Source: Ophiostoma sp. CBS 140.51 (taxonomy: Eukaryota; Ascomycota; Sordariomycetes; Ophiostomatales; Ophiostomataceae). From it: a stretch of 25,517 bases of DNA. The notes under the pieces are model-generated. The model saw nothing but the letters and a program-made list of their open reading frames with translations, was not told the DNA's origin and made no database searches. The position numbers and the translations under genes are program-made. Location of the stretch: positions 1 to 25,517 of the forward strand of contig JANSLP010000415.1 of the NCBI GenBank assembly GCA_029298735.1. Reading direction: 5' to 3'. Shown piece by piece: positions 1 to 9,900 of the stretch (positions are counted from its first letter, which is position 1; every line of letters starts with the position of its first letter).

Positions 1-1175
1 CACGAGCAGAAAAACCGTTGTTGGTTTTCTGGCTACGGGCGAGTTGGGTGGAATGAAGTGTCGTAGTTAATAGAGATAATGAGAGTAATAAATCAAACAA
101 TAATTCATTCTTCACAAAAGAAATTTTACAATTATCATGTAAAATACTTTATAAGATGGAAAATAAATAACAAAAACCACAAAAACCAACAGACCTCCCC
201 TTCATTATTTATTTGATGCATCTGTTCATTTTTGCTCCCTTTTTGATGTTGCTGTTGAGTCAGCACGTGACCCACGATTTGAGCCACAGTTCAAACGCGG
301 CCTTGCTGGCGTCTAAGTGGCTAGTAAAAGTGGAGCGCGGCTCTCGTCCTGCCCCCCTCAGACCGGACCCGTAAATGTTGTCGAATCATGTGCCAGGATG
401 GCAGCAGGTCGTTGCTGCCGCTTGCGGAAGGCGTTTCTGTTCCCTGCAGGAGGCAGGAAACAGGAGCAGCCTGCAGTCTCTCACCACACGCCACGCGAAA
501 CACCAACCACATCAAACGCAGCAATCGACAAGCAGGACACAGCAAACAAAGCAAAGCTGTCCGCCGTTGTTCCATGCACCACCTTTGTCATTCAATTGTC
601 CGTCGCCGTGTTCCACACTGCCCGCCGATGCCGTGACGGCCGACAGCGAGTCGCAAAGCATCCGGCGTGCTTTTTTACCCCCGCCTTTTCGGACATCGGC
701 ATTGATCGATTGGACCATCTCTATCTCGAATTTCCGAATTTCCTTCTCCTTGCGCGACCCCCGGCCGGTTGTCGACAATCGCATTCTTTTGGCCACTTCC
801 CCTGGCCGTTTGGTGCTCTTGTCGCAACCGCCAACGGCCAGCGGTTAAACGGACCTCGTCGACTCTATCCAACTTTCCTGTTGTCTTTCTCACACTCTTC
901 TCAACATTAACCTCTCAACCCATGCCGACATGCTCATGACGACCGCCAGCCTCGCCCTTGTCATAGCTTCCACCCCTAGCTTCTTGTAGCTTTGGCTACC
1001 CCCAGCTACTCTTGCTCGAGAACCCCTTCCCACCCCCCCGCAGAACAGCAGCACCAGCAGCCGACCTTGGCGGGTAGCCGATACTGCCTTACAATTTTGT
1101 TCCACAACACAACACACAAGGAGGCGACTTGAGGGATAGACCGAGGCTGAGGACACAGCCTTGTCTACGTCTACA
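1..1175. other. Left flank and probable promoter/leader of the JmjC gene
   Basis: The first ~230 bases are AT-rich with nothing recognised. From about 240 the sequence becomes GC-richer and pyrimidine-rich on the plus strand, ending in C-rich runs near 1025-1040 and a CACAACACAACACACAAGG stretch just before the JmjC start. That composition fits a fungal promoter and long 5' leader. Several overlapping open frames exist on both strands between 317 and 910, but their translations are low-complexity and show no domain, so I do not call them genes. No clear TATA box or intron signal was found. Confidence 0.4.
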
Positions 1176-3947
1176 ATGGCGGCTACGACTACCACTCGGC
1201 GCCACCAGCCGTGGCATAAAGGGCCCACTGGCAAAGCGTCCGTCATGACATCCTCGACGACCACGATTACAACGGCCTCTTCTTCCTCCTCATCCAAGTC
1301 GTCCAAGACGTCCAAGACGTTTTCTTCCAAGACCTCGGCGTCGACCAACGGCAGCATCCGGCCACAAGACCCCCGGCTGTCTCTGTCGCTGCGCGCATTC
1401 CACCAGATCGCACCTAGGAAGCGTCCACGGCAAGAGACCTTCTCCCCACATGGCGATATCTTTTCCCTGCTGGCAGCCGCCGCCGCGACATCACAAACGT
1501 CACAAGAATCACTAGAAACAACCGACACACCCTTGCCTTCACCACCACAAGAGCAGTCGAAGCCGTCCATATTTCCCTCCTCCTGCCTCTACGACCCAGT
1601 CTCGCCATGGGGTGTCCGTGGCATTGCTTACGATCCAGCGCTGCCGCAATGGGCACTTCCGGACGGCGTGTTTACATCGCCATGCTCGTCCTACGCCTAC
1701 GAGTTTGTGGCCGGACAGTCGGCTTCTGCCAACACACCACCACTACCGCGGCCGCAACATCAGACACAGACGAAGCCACTGTGGCCCAAGAACGAACGGT
1801 TCTTTGGCGCTGGCCTGCGGGAAGTTCTGGATATGATTCCGTCCTCGCCGTCCCCGTCAATCCTGCCCCCATCAAGGCCAGCCACAGCTGATAGCAACGG
1901 CTACGTGACGGATAAGAGATTTGTTCTGGCTGATGTTATTCCTGGGCTGGGCCAGCAGACACCGCATCAGGCACCAGCAACACTAGCAACTTCCATCACC
2001 TCCGTCACGCCAGCCCTAGCCCTGACTTTGACCGCGACAACAGCAAACGGCAAACGGCGTAGGAAGCCGTCAATGAAGGCCCAGCTGTCCTCTGCTAATG
2101 GCATTAGCATTGGGCGGCCGGTCATCTTCACGCCGGCCTCTGCCCCGTCTACAACCACGACTACGACTACGACGGCACCGATAACACCGTATGCCACGCC
2201 CATTCCGCCGCCCGTCACACCCATCTCGGCTCCTGTTAATGGCAGGGCATCGACCACCACCACTACCACCGCCACGACTAACGGACACGGGGTACGGTGC
2301 TGCCCAATGGAGGTGCCGACCATCCTCCACATGATTCTTGACCAGACGACCGACAACCTCAAGCCGCAAATGATAGATTCGTATGCCAGCTATGTCCCGC
2401 GTCTGTGCCACGACCACAGAGCCAAGTTTGAGCACTTTAAGGCATTGATGCAGAGCGAGCGCAACAGTAACAGCGCAGGCGCAAGCACAAGCTCGACCAG
2501 TCACGCCGCCAGCCATACAACAGCTACGTCCATTCTGCCGCCATCAGCACCTCCTAAGAAGAAGCGCAAGTCGGTGGCAAATGTTGCTCCATCCTCCCCG
2601 TCGCAGTCACAAAAGGCGCAGCCTGCGCCATCTCATCCGCCATACACAGTCGACCCTCATGGTATCCGCCCTGCCATCAAGGCCGCCCGCGACGATCTGT
2701 ACCGCCGCCACATGCTCGCCGAGATCCAGCAGCGGCTCACCACGAAACACGGCTCCGACACCACACACGGCGGCGTCACCAACCGTGTCATCCAGAGCCT
2801 GCTCAACATTGCGCGGCACCCCAACTCGGACCCTGCTAAGGGACCTCTGGATGTGCACGCCTTGACGGGCGACGAGGCCCGCACGATGCTGGACGCCGGC
2901 TCGCCTCATGAGCCCGTCATTACCGAAAAGGAGCAAATGTTCAAGTGGCGGCCACAGCTGCGGCCGATTGCCGAGCTGTTCCGGCGGATGGAGAATCTGG
3001 ATCGGAGGGTGTCGGTGCAGGTGCCCTCGCGGCACTGCATGGACGATTCGTTTGAGTCGCGGGATCTCATCCAGGTCAGAGACCGCTTTTTGGGCGCGCC
3101 CACGGCCACAACAGGGTCCTCGAGTTCGAGCTCGAGCGACAGCGAAGACACTAAGAAGATCCCCGCTGATGACGATCCGTGGAACATTCTGGACCTGCGC
3201 AGCCCGCTGCCGGCGGCGGTGCTGCCGCAGTTTTTGACTAACGAGAACTGCCAACTTTTGCCGCGCCTGCGCGACGAAGTCCTCAACCCCAGTCGGGCGG
3301 AACGTGACACGGCCGCGCGGGAGCAGTGGAACGAGTGGCGCGACGTTTTGGAGTGGGTTTTGTTGTCGCAAGGCGGCCACAATACATCCCCGCACACCGA
3401 CTCCCACGGTCTGGGGACATGGATCACCGTCCAAGAAGGTCTGTTCGGGTTCGGCTGGCTGTCCCACCCGACACCCGAAGAGCGCGCCGCCTGGATGGCC
3501 AACCCCCACGGATTTAGGGGAGGAAACTGGTGCTACATGGTCCTCGAACCGGGCCAAACCGTGTTTTTCAACTCGGGCACAGTCCACTTTGTCTTTCGGC
3601 TGCGCAGCGAGCCCACTCTCGCGCTCGGCGGACACGTCCTGCAGTGGTCCGGCATCGAGCGCTGGTTGCAGGTTGTCGCTGCCCAGATGCAGAACCCGCA
3701 CATTACCAACGAAGATATGGAGTGGAGCGCGCCCAAGTACGTGCGCGTGGTGGCGCGGCTGGTCCAGGCGCGGCGACAGAGCGGCCGCGTCGAAGAGATG
3801 GGCGGTGCGGCGGCGGTGGACCGGCTGCTGGGCCTGCTCAAAGACTTTGACGACATGTACCTTGAGGAGCGGCCCAAGACCAAGGGCGGCACAAAAGGAA
3901 AGACGGCCAAGACCAAGGGGAGGAAGAAGAAGGTGGCGCAGCGGTAG
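1176..3947 (+). CDS. Nuclear JmjC-domain protein (putative 2-oxoglutarate/Fe(II) dioxygenase)
   Basis: A single uninterrupted frame gives 923 residues from the ATG at 1176, which has a good context (A at -3, G at +4); the frame opens slightly earlier only by a TTG. Residues 1-450 are low-complexity, rich in Ser, Thr, Ala and Pro, with runs of Thr. A monopartite nuclear localisation signal, PKKKRK, lies at about 460-465 and the C-terminal ~25 residues are strongly basic. The JmjC fold is near 690-840: WRDVLEW, SQGGH, then H740-T-D742 and the distal H804 in GTVHFVFR, the HxD...H iron triad. JmjC enzymes demethylate histone lysines or hydroxylate proteins; the substrate cannot be told from sequence. 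No PHD, ARID or other reader domain was noticed. A decayed relative lies at 12088-12461. The fold assignment is firm, enzymatic activity is inferred. Confidence 0.86.
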   Translation: MAATTTTRRHQPWHKGPTGKASVMTSSTTTITTASSSSSSKSSKTSKTFSSKTSASTNGSIRPQDPRLSLSLRAFHQIAPRKRPRQETFSPHGDIFSLLAAAAATSQTSQESLETTDTPLPSPPQEQSKPSIFPSSCLYDPVSPWGVRGIAYDPALPQWALPDGVFTSPCSSYAYEFVAGQSASANTPPLPRPQHQTQTKPLWPKNERFFGAGLREVLDMIPSSPSPSILPPSRPATADSNGYVTDKRFVLADVIPGLGQQTPHQAPATLATSITSVTPALALTLTATTANGKRRRKPSMKAQLSSANGISIGRPVIFTPASAPSTTTTTTTTAPITPYATPIPPPVTPISAPVNGRASTTTTTTATTNGHGVRCCPMEVPTILHMILDQTTDNLKPQMIDSYASYVPRLCHDHRAKFEHFKALMQSERNSNSAGASTSSTSHAASHTTATSILPPSAPPKKKRKSVANVAPSSPSQSQKAQPAPSHPPYTVDPHGIRPAIKAARDDLYRRHMLAEIQQRLTTKHGSDTTHGGVTNRVIQSLLNIARHPNSDPAKGPLDVHALTGDEARTMLDAGSPHEPVITEKEQMFKWRPQLRPIAELFRRMENLDRRVSVQVPSRHCMDDSFESRDLIQVRDRFLGAPTATTGSSSSSSSDSEDTKKIPADDDPWNILDLRSPLPAAVLPQFLTNENCQLLPRLRDEVLNPSRAERDTAAREQWNEWRDVLEWVLLSQGGHNTSPHTDSHGLGTWITVQEGLFGFGWLSHPTPEERAAWMANPHGFRGGNWCYMVLEPGQTVFFNSGTVHFVFRLRSEPTLALGGHVLQWSGIERWLQVVAAQMQNPHITNEDMEWSAPKYVRVVARLVQARRQSGRVEEMGGAAAVDRLLGLLKDFDDMYLEERPKTKGGTKGKTAKTKGRKKKVAQR

Positions 3948-4452
3948 ATCGTCTTGAACAGAGAGGACATGGTATTGTTCAATCAACATTTACTCGACGA
4001 CATGTTATGGACGATGGGGAGCAAGGAATGGATTGGAAGGTTGGGGACCACGGATATGAGATGGCGGTCTCGTTTTGTACGAATTACTGTAATATTTTCA
4101 AGAAAGGAATGGGAAGGAAACTGAAGGAAAGGGAGGAGTAATGAAGAAGAGGCGTTACTGATTTCTGTCTATTCACTTATTGTGCATCATTTTACGGGAG
4201 CACAGAGGGGATGAGGCGTTTGTGGAGAGTTTAGTACTTTTGTTTCTGTTTCTGTTTTCTTTATTTTAATCTGTACGATACAAGGGTACGAGGCGGAGTT
4301 TTAGCAAATCTGTTTTTCCAGAGAAAGGCGAAGCATTATCATGAAGCATTATCATTGAGAGAGTTGTGCGCAGAATTGATTGCATTTTATTTGACTACCT
4401 AGATACACCATTGACGAGGCTGTAATTTTGTAGCATGAGAGCCAAGTCGTCT
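3948..4452. other. Intergenic region between convergent JmjC gene and transporter relic
   Basis: About 500 bases with no gene. It is purine-rich just after the JmjC stop, then T-rich around 4240-4270, as expected of a 3' UTR and polyadenylation region, but no canonical AATAAA was found on the plus strand. A perfect 13-bp tandem duplication (GAAGCATTATCAT twice) lies at about 4331-4356. Confidence 0.45.
4331..4356. repeat. 13-bp perfect tandem duplication
   Basis: GAAGCATTATCAT occurs twice head to tail between the JmjC gene and the transporter relic. It is too short for a minisatellite and is most simply a replication-slippage duplication in the 3' region. Confidence 0.7.
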
Positions 4453-5400
4453 TTATTTGTCCTTCAATAGCTTCTGTTCCGCCTCCACACCCATCATGTC
4501 CGGGCGTACCGACTCTACAGTCGATGCCCCAGACCCAGACACCCGTTGTGACCGCCGCCACAACACATGCCCAATGTAGCCTTCCAGGCACACAAGGACA
4601 GCAATGCCAGACACAAGACTGAGAACCCCAAAGAACCAGTCCATTGCCGCCCATCCTAGGACCGCTTTGCAAGTTCCTGCAAGGATCAGCCCCAACAAAT
4701 TACCCACGGCAAACGCTGCGTTGTGCACGCCGTATGTCCATGCCGCAGCACCACCGGGAACGAGTGCCTCCGGTGGTGCATTCTGTTCAGCTTCGGCGAC
4801 GACAACACCAACTTCCTTTAGTAGAGACGGGGTGGCAAAGGCCGTGCCAATACCGATAAGTGCTAGCAGAACACACAGTAAGACCTGTTTTTCAGTGGTG
4901 TTGTTGCCGACGCAGTCAAGTAGGATGTAAGGCGGTCCACACAGGAAGAAGCCAGCAGCACCTAGAAGGCGCGGTGTATTGGGGACGTGGTCAGTGATAT
5001 AGTCACAGAGTGGACTGAACACGATGCTGGGAAGGTAAAACGACAAGAAAATGAGACCAGCGTTGACAGTGGGCCACTGGAAGGTTTCTTGAATAAAGAG
5101 TGGCAGGACGCTGTCAAAGGCGGTCTTAAAGATTGTAATCACCAGCAAGTAGATAGGCTGTGCCCGACCAGCTTTGGATTTCCATATCCGTCAACAGTAA
5201 GTCCCATAAATATGTGCCCCCTATAGCTCTCGGTAACAGTGATTGTGGACGTTGTTACAACTGCCGTCTCTACGGGCGCACCATCGGCAAACACCTCCTC
5301 ATGGTAGGCGAGTTCCTCGGGGCTAGTCAGGAAATTGTGGCCCGATAATCAAATCGTAAATGACGATCGTGTTGACGCCGCTGTGGCCCTTTATAGTGGA
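4453..5400 (-). pseudogene. Major-facilitator transporter, C-terminal half only (relic)
   Basis: From 5190 down to the TAA at 4453 the frame encodes about 245 residues with six hydrophobic segments (TM7-TM12): PIYLLVITIF, a segment ending SPLCDYITD, AAGFFLCGPPYILL, VLLCVLLALIGIGTAF, AFAVGNLLGLILAG and WFFGVLSLVSGIAVLVCL. The TM8-TM9 loop (DYITDHVPNTPRLLGAAG) is the usual MFS loop, and TM11 resembles the drug/vesicular-amine-like families. Intact members have about 450-550 residues and twelve segments; TM1-6 are absent and there is no ATG at the start of this frame, only a TTG at 5148. Upstream, a second frame (about 5343-5180) reads SPEELAYHEEVFADGAPVET and could be the central cytoplasmic loop, which would need one frameshift near 5180-5193. 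I infer a 5'-truncated, non-functional gene. An unrecognised upstream exon is the alternative, but no TM1-6 coding was found up to 6.9 kb. Confidence 0.68.
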
Positions 5401-6910
5401 TGTAGAACGAACAAACCACTCTTCGGAAGACTGATATGCCTTCATTCGTAGATAATCACATGCACCGAAGCTCATGAGGTTCCCCTATTCGCGAGCGTGA
5501 AAGGGTTCCATCTCTTGAAGAGAGGCCACCAGCATTGTTGTTTACCAGCGAAGAGATCTTGTCAGATGTTGTCGAGGTAATATCCACTCTTAGTCATAAA
5601 TATCGCAGGTCGTCTTCATCTATACCGGGATGAAGCACTGCAAGCTGCAGGGTGCTGCCGTTCCTGAACTGCGTCAGCTCCGTTTTCAGATACTGCTCGG
5701 CCAGATCAAGGGGCATTTCAATTGGTAACAAGACTCCCTGGATAGAGGCTTCGGCAGATGTTATGTTGGCGTCGGTGCATAGATTGTATGTACTTTATTG
5801 TAGTAAATTAGATCTGAAAATGTTGTCGGCCTGTTTACCTCTTGAGTACTCCAACATTGTGATAGTCTCACGCGTCGGCATACGATTGTCTTCACCAGAT
5901 GCTTCAATACTCTCCCGGCGAGTTGGTGTTTTATCGCCAACACATGTGGATTGACCGAAAAGTCGTTGGGGTGGTTTTCTACCAAAGCGAGTAGCAACGC
6001 CCAGGGTGGGCAGTTTTGCTTTCGTTCGCCTTCCATGCTAGCGTTGCCCCTTGTAATGATGCAACTTAATATGTAGTAACAACAAAGATGTCCAGCCGGC
6101 ATGGTTGGCTCATTGTTGCAAAGTCGACCACACACATCGCCGCGGAAAACACTGGAATTGTTCTTTCTTGTGCTAAGAGAGCAGTTCGGTGCACATAAAA
6201 TGTGTGCAGTATCAGGCCCGTGTGCTTCCACCCAGCATTCGGTGATGTCAACGTCTGGTGAATGGAGCCGATTCCATAGTATGAGTGTGCCATTTTGTTT
6301 CATTCACAGCTGGGAAATGCGTCGTGCATGTGACGCATTTTCACCAGTTCAAAACAACTCTTTCATCTTGAGGGTGTTTGCCATGGAGCGTTCGTTGTAT
6401 TGTATTTGCCCACCAACAGAGGAAGCGTTTTTCTCTTCACTGCTTCACCAGTTTCTGTCATGTAATAAGTTGGCAGAATGTAGAGTGTTGACGCGCTCGG
6501 CTTCATGTCCTCGCCTGTTTAAACTCTGGCTTCGACGGCATTCACCGCTAGCCAAGTCGTAATTATGTTGCCGTAATCGTTACAGTTCGTGTTAGGCTTC
6601 CGCATTATCCGTTTGTATCTGTGTTTCGTCGCTAAACAATATTTATTATTAATATATAAGACTGAGGCTTCTTCAAAGTCCAGTAGACCTAGATAGAAGA
6701 GTCAGTTCGCTACCGATTATCTGAAATACAAACCTGCATAAACTTATATTCCTATGCTCTCATTACATATTCAGTCACCACCCCACAACCCCTTACCGTG
6801 TTAACTGTTTGTCCAACCGTTACACCTTATCACTGTTTTACTAGAACAAGCCCACGCTAGCCTAATCACCTAGTAGATACTATCTCCCTTAGGAAGTGCT
6901 TGTGTAATAG
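5401..6910. other. Gene-free interval with short coding-like pieces, then an AT-rich tail
   Basis: No intact gene. On the minus strand at about 5794-5600 an open stretch reads MPLDLAEQYLKTELTQF followed by TLQLAVLHPGIDEDDLRYL. The PLDLAE core resembles the helix of an ankyrin repeat, but one short match is weak. A 180-codon minus frame at 5761-6303 has no recognisable domain and a Cys/His/Asn-rich composition unlike the neighbouring proteins, so I leave it uncalled. From about 6560 to 6910 the DNA is AT-rich. It contains AATAAATATT on the minus strand near 6638-6647, a possible polyadenylation signal for the NLR gene about 265 bases beyond its stop. Confidence 0.35.
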
Positions 6911-9900
6911 TTAAGCCTGAAACGACTCTTCCATAAACTGTAAATCCTGCTCAGCTTGTAAACGGTCAGGATGGTTTAACGGCGTCTTCCATCCCACTGA
7001 CACCACGTTCCTTAGTAGCTCTTTAGCTCTCGCCTTTTGTCTAGTATCCCATAGTACAGTTGCTAATGCCTGTTGCGAGGCGAGTCGATCAGGGTGGTCT
7101 TCGGCGAGCTTTTCTTCAACTTTGACGACGTGCTCGAGTAAGTCTACCGCCTCTTGAATCTGGCCGTTGGTGTGGTATGCCCCTGCGAGCGCGTGTTGCG
7201 AGGCGAGTCGATCAGGGTGGTCTTCGGCGAGCTTTTCTTTAACTTTGACGACGTGCTCGAGTAAGTCTACCGCCTCTTGAATCTGGTCGTTGGTGTGGTA
7301 TGCCCCTGCGAGCGCGTGTTGCGAGGCGAGTCGAGAAGGGTGGTCTTCGGCGAGCTTTTCTTTAACTTTGACGACGTGCTCGAGTAAGTCTACCGCCTCT
7401 TGAATCTGGCCGTTAGCGCGGTATGCCACTGCGAGCGCGTGTTGCGAGGCGAGTCGAGAAGGGTGGTCTTCGGCGAGCTTTTCTTGAACTTTGACGACGT
7501 GCTCGAGTAAGTCTACCGCCTCTTGAATCTGGTCGTTGGTGTGGTATGCCCCTGCGAGCGCGTGTTGCGAGGAGAGTCGAGAAGGGTGGTCTTCGGCGAG
7601 CTTTTGTCGGACTTTAACGACGTGCTCGAGCAAGTCTACCGCTTCTTGAATCTGGCCGTTAGCGTAGTATACCCCTGCGAGCGCGTGTTGCGAGGAGAGT
7701 CGATCAGGGTGGTCTTCGGCGAGCTTTTCTTCAACTTTGACGACGTGCTCGAGTAAGTCTACCGCCTCTTGAATCTGGCCGTTAGCGTGGTATGCCCCTG
7801 CGAGCTCGTGTTGCGAGGAGAGTCGAGAAGGGTGGTCTTCGGCGAGCTTTTCTTCAACTTTGACGACGTGCTCGAGTAAGTCTACCGCCTCTTGAATCTG
7901 GCCGTTAGCGCGGTATGCCACTGCGAGCGCGTGCTGCAAGGCGAGTCGACTAGGGTCGTCTTTCAGTAATGACTCGCGGGCCCACTGTGTGCAATATTCA
8001 TAACACTGCATCGCTTCGTTGATGCGGCCGTCGCTGTATAGACAACGACCGACCGAAAAACATAAAGCCAATGCGTTATATGAGTGCACCGCCTTCCCGT
8101 CACGGAGCATATATAGTGCATGCGGCAGAAAGGCCCTCCAAGTGTCACGGTTCTCGTATTCGTCGTCTGGAAAGATGCCCACTACATGCTGCAGTGCAGT
8201 GCGAGCTATCTCTTCGATGCGGCTGTTCTTTTGGAACCAGCTTCGGGCCGCCATGTGGACCAGGCTATGCATGTCGAGCATTGTATCGTCATGAAGAGAT
8301 ATGAAGCTGTATTCACAGAGTTCCTTGACTGCGTGCAGCCTTGCTGAGCTCGATTTAAATGTAGGTAGCAGCGACAGTGGAATGGCCTTTGGTTGGATCT
8401 GGGACAGGAACCCGAGTAGTGTAACAGTATCAGGACTGCCTTTCTGTAAATGGTCAAAAGAAACCAACCACGTAGTTGCGATAGCATGCCGTGACTCTTT
8501 GTACCGTGTCTTGTCCGGAGATTCCTTGCCGAGTAAATCTAGCCGGTCCGCTTCGGTGCACCGTAATAGCTCTAGGTACTTCTTGGCCGATAGGCCCGTT
8601 TGGCTCAAAAAAGCCGTTGCCTGCGTAATGGCTAGAGGGAGGTAGACGAGCTCTTTTAAAAGCTCATCTAGAGATGCTTCGTCATCTTGCGAGCTCGGCC
8701 GCTGCCGTTTGAGCAGTTTTGTCGTCAGCTCCTTTGCTTGTAACAAGTCAAACTCATCCAGCGAGACGGTCTCGTCGGCCAAGGACTGCGACACAAACAT
8801 TGTCCGCGTTGTGACAAGTATTCGTCCGTTGTCGTTTTGCGGGAGGTATTGATCGAGGCAGTCCGGCACGTCGCGCCCACATATTAGGTCAGGATCGTCG
8901 GCGTTGTCGACCACCAGAAGCCAGTTACCGGCGCCGTCGGAACTTAAATAGTCGCGGACTACCTCTTTGACGTCCTGGTTCGGCAAGCGCTGGATTCCCA
9001 GCTTTATAGAAATGGACTCGTAGGCCTTTTCAAAGCCGCTTTTACTTAAGGCGGGCACCCAGAAAACAGAGTAGTCGGGCTTGTTTTCTTTCGTCCAGTG
9101 CGCCAACTTGTTGGCCACCTGCGTTTTGCCGACGCCGCCGAGACCATAAAGTGCGACGACCCGACATGCGTCGTCAAACAGCAGCGTCTGAAGGTTTAAC
9201 AACACCTCTTCTCGCCCGACAAAGTTGCGATTCTTTTGAAATGGGAGATGCCAACGTTGATTGGATGGTCTGTTGCTCTGGCTCATAGACGATGACGGAG
9301 CAGGTTTATTGCTTTTATTTATAGACGAACATGGAAAGGACGCATCACTCTGAGAGTTGGGTGACGTAGGATAAACCCATTCCCGGCCTAGGGGGGCAAG
9401 ATCAGGAGGTCGGAGAGCGAGGTTCAGCAGTGGTGGAGGAATTAGGGAAGGTGGAGGAGCAAGAAGAGTAGGGGGGGATGGAGGATGGGAAAGAGGAGAA
9501 GAAGGAGGGATAAGAGCTGAAAGAGCTGGAGGAGATGGAGGAGATGGAGGAGATGGAGGATGAAGAGGAAGAAGAGGAAGAAGAGAAGAAGAAAGACGAG
9601 GTGGAGGAGAAGGAGACCCGGTACTGGCGGAGGAAAGAAGCGTGGCCCGCCCCGACGATAAGAAGTCGCGTAGGACACCGCACAGATCCTTGAATCCAGT
9701 CGTTTCCGGTGACTTAAATTTCACCATGTCGTTGTGATTTGCGTCGATCTTCATGTACGGCCGATGCTGATAGACGGCCGACTTTTCGGGAACGACACAT
9801 CTTTTCAGCCCCCTCAGTGGTAAGATCTCATGAAAACAAAAGACTTCAACGCGCTGGTTAGACGCCTTGCACACGATGTCGCATGCATCCCAGAACTCAT

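Noticed and set aside
317..910. Overlapping plus-strand open frames upstream of the JmjC gene
   Set aside because: Low-complexity translations in three frames at once, no domain, and a position expected for promoter and leader.
2607..3989. A 460-codon open frame on the minus strand opposite the JmjC gene
   Set aside because: It mirrors the GC-rich plus-strand coding sequence; its translation has no domain while the plus frame carries the JmjC triad.
7523..7756. Plus-strand open frame within the TPR array
   Set aside because: It is the antisense shadow of the 123-bp repeats and itself only repeats.
7073..7933. The regular repeats as a possible CRISPR-like array
   Set aside because: Units are contiguous 123-bp coding repeats without spacers, in frame within a large eukaryotic protein.
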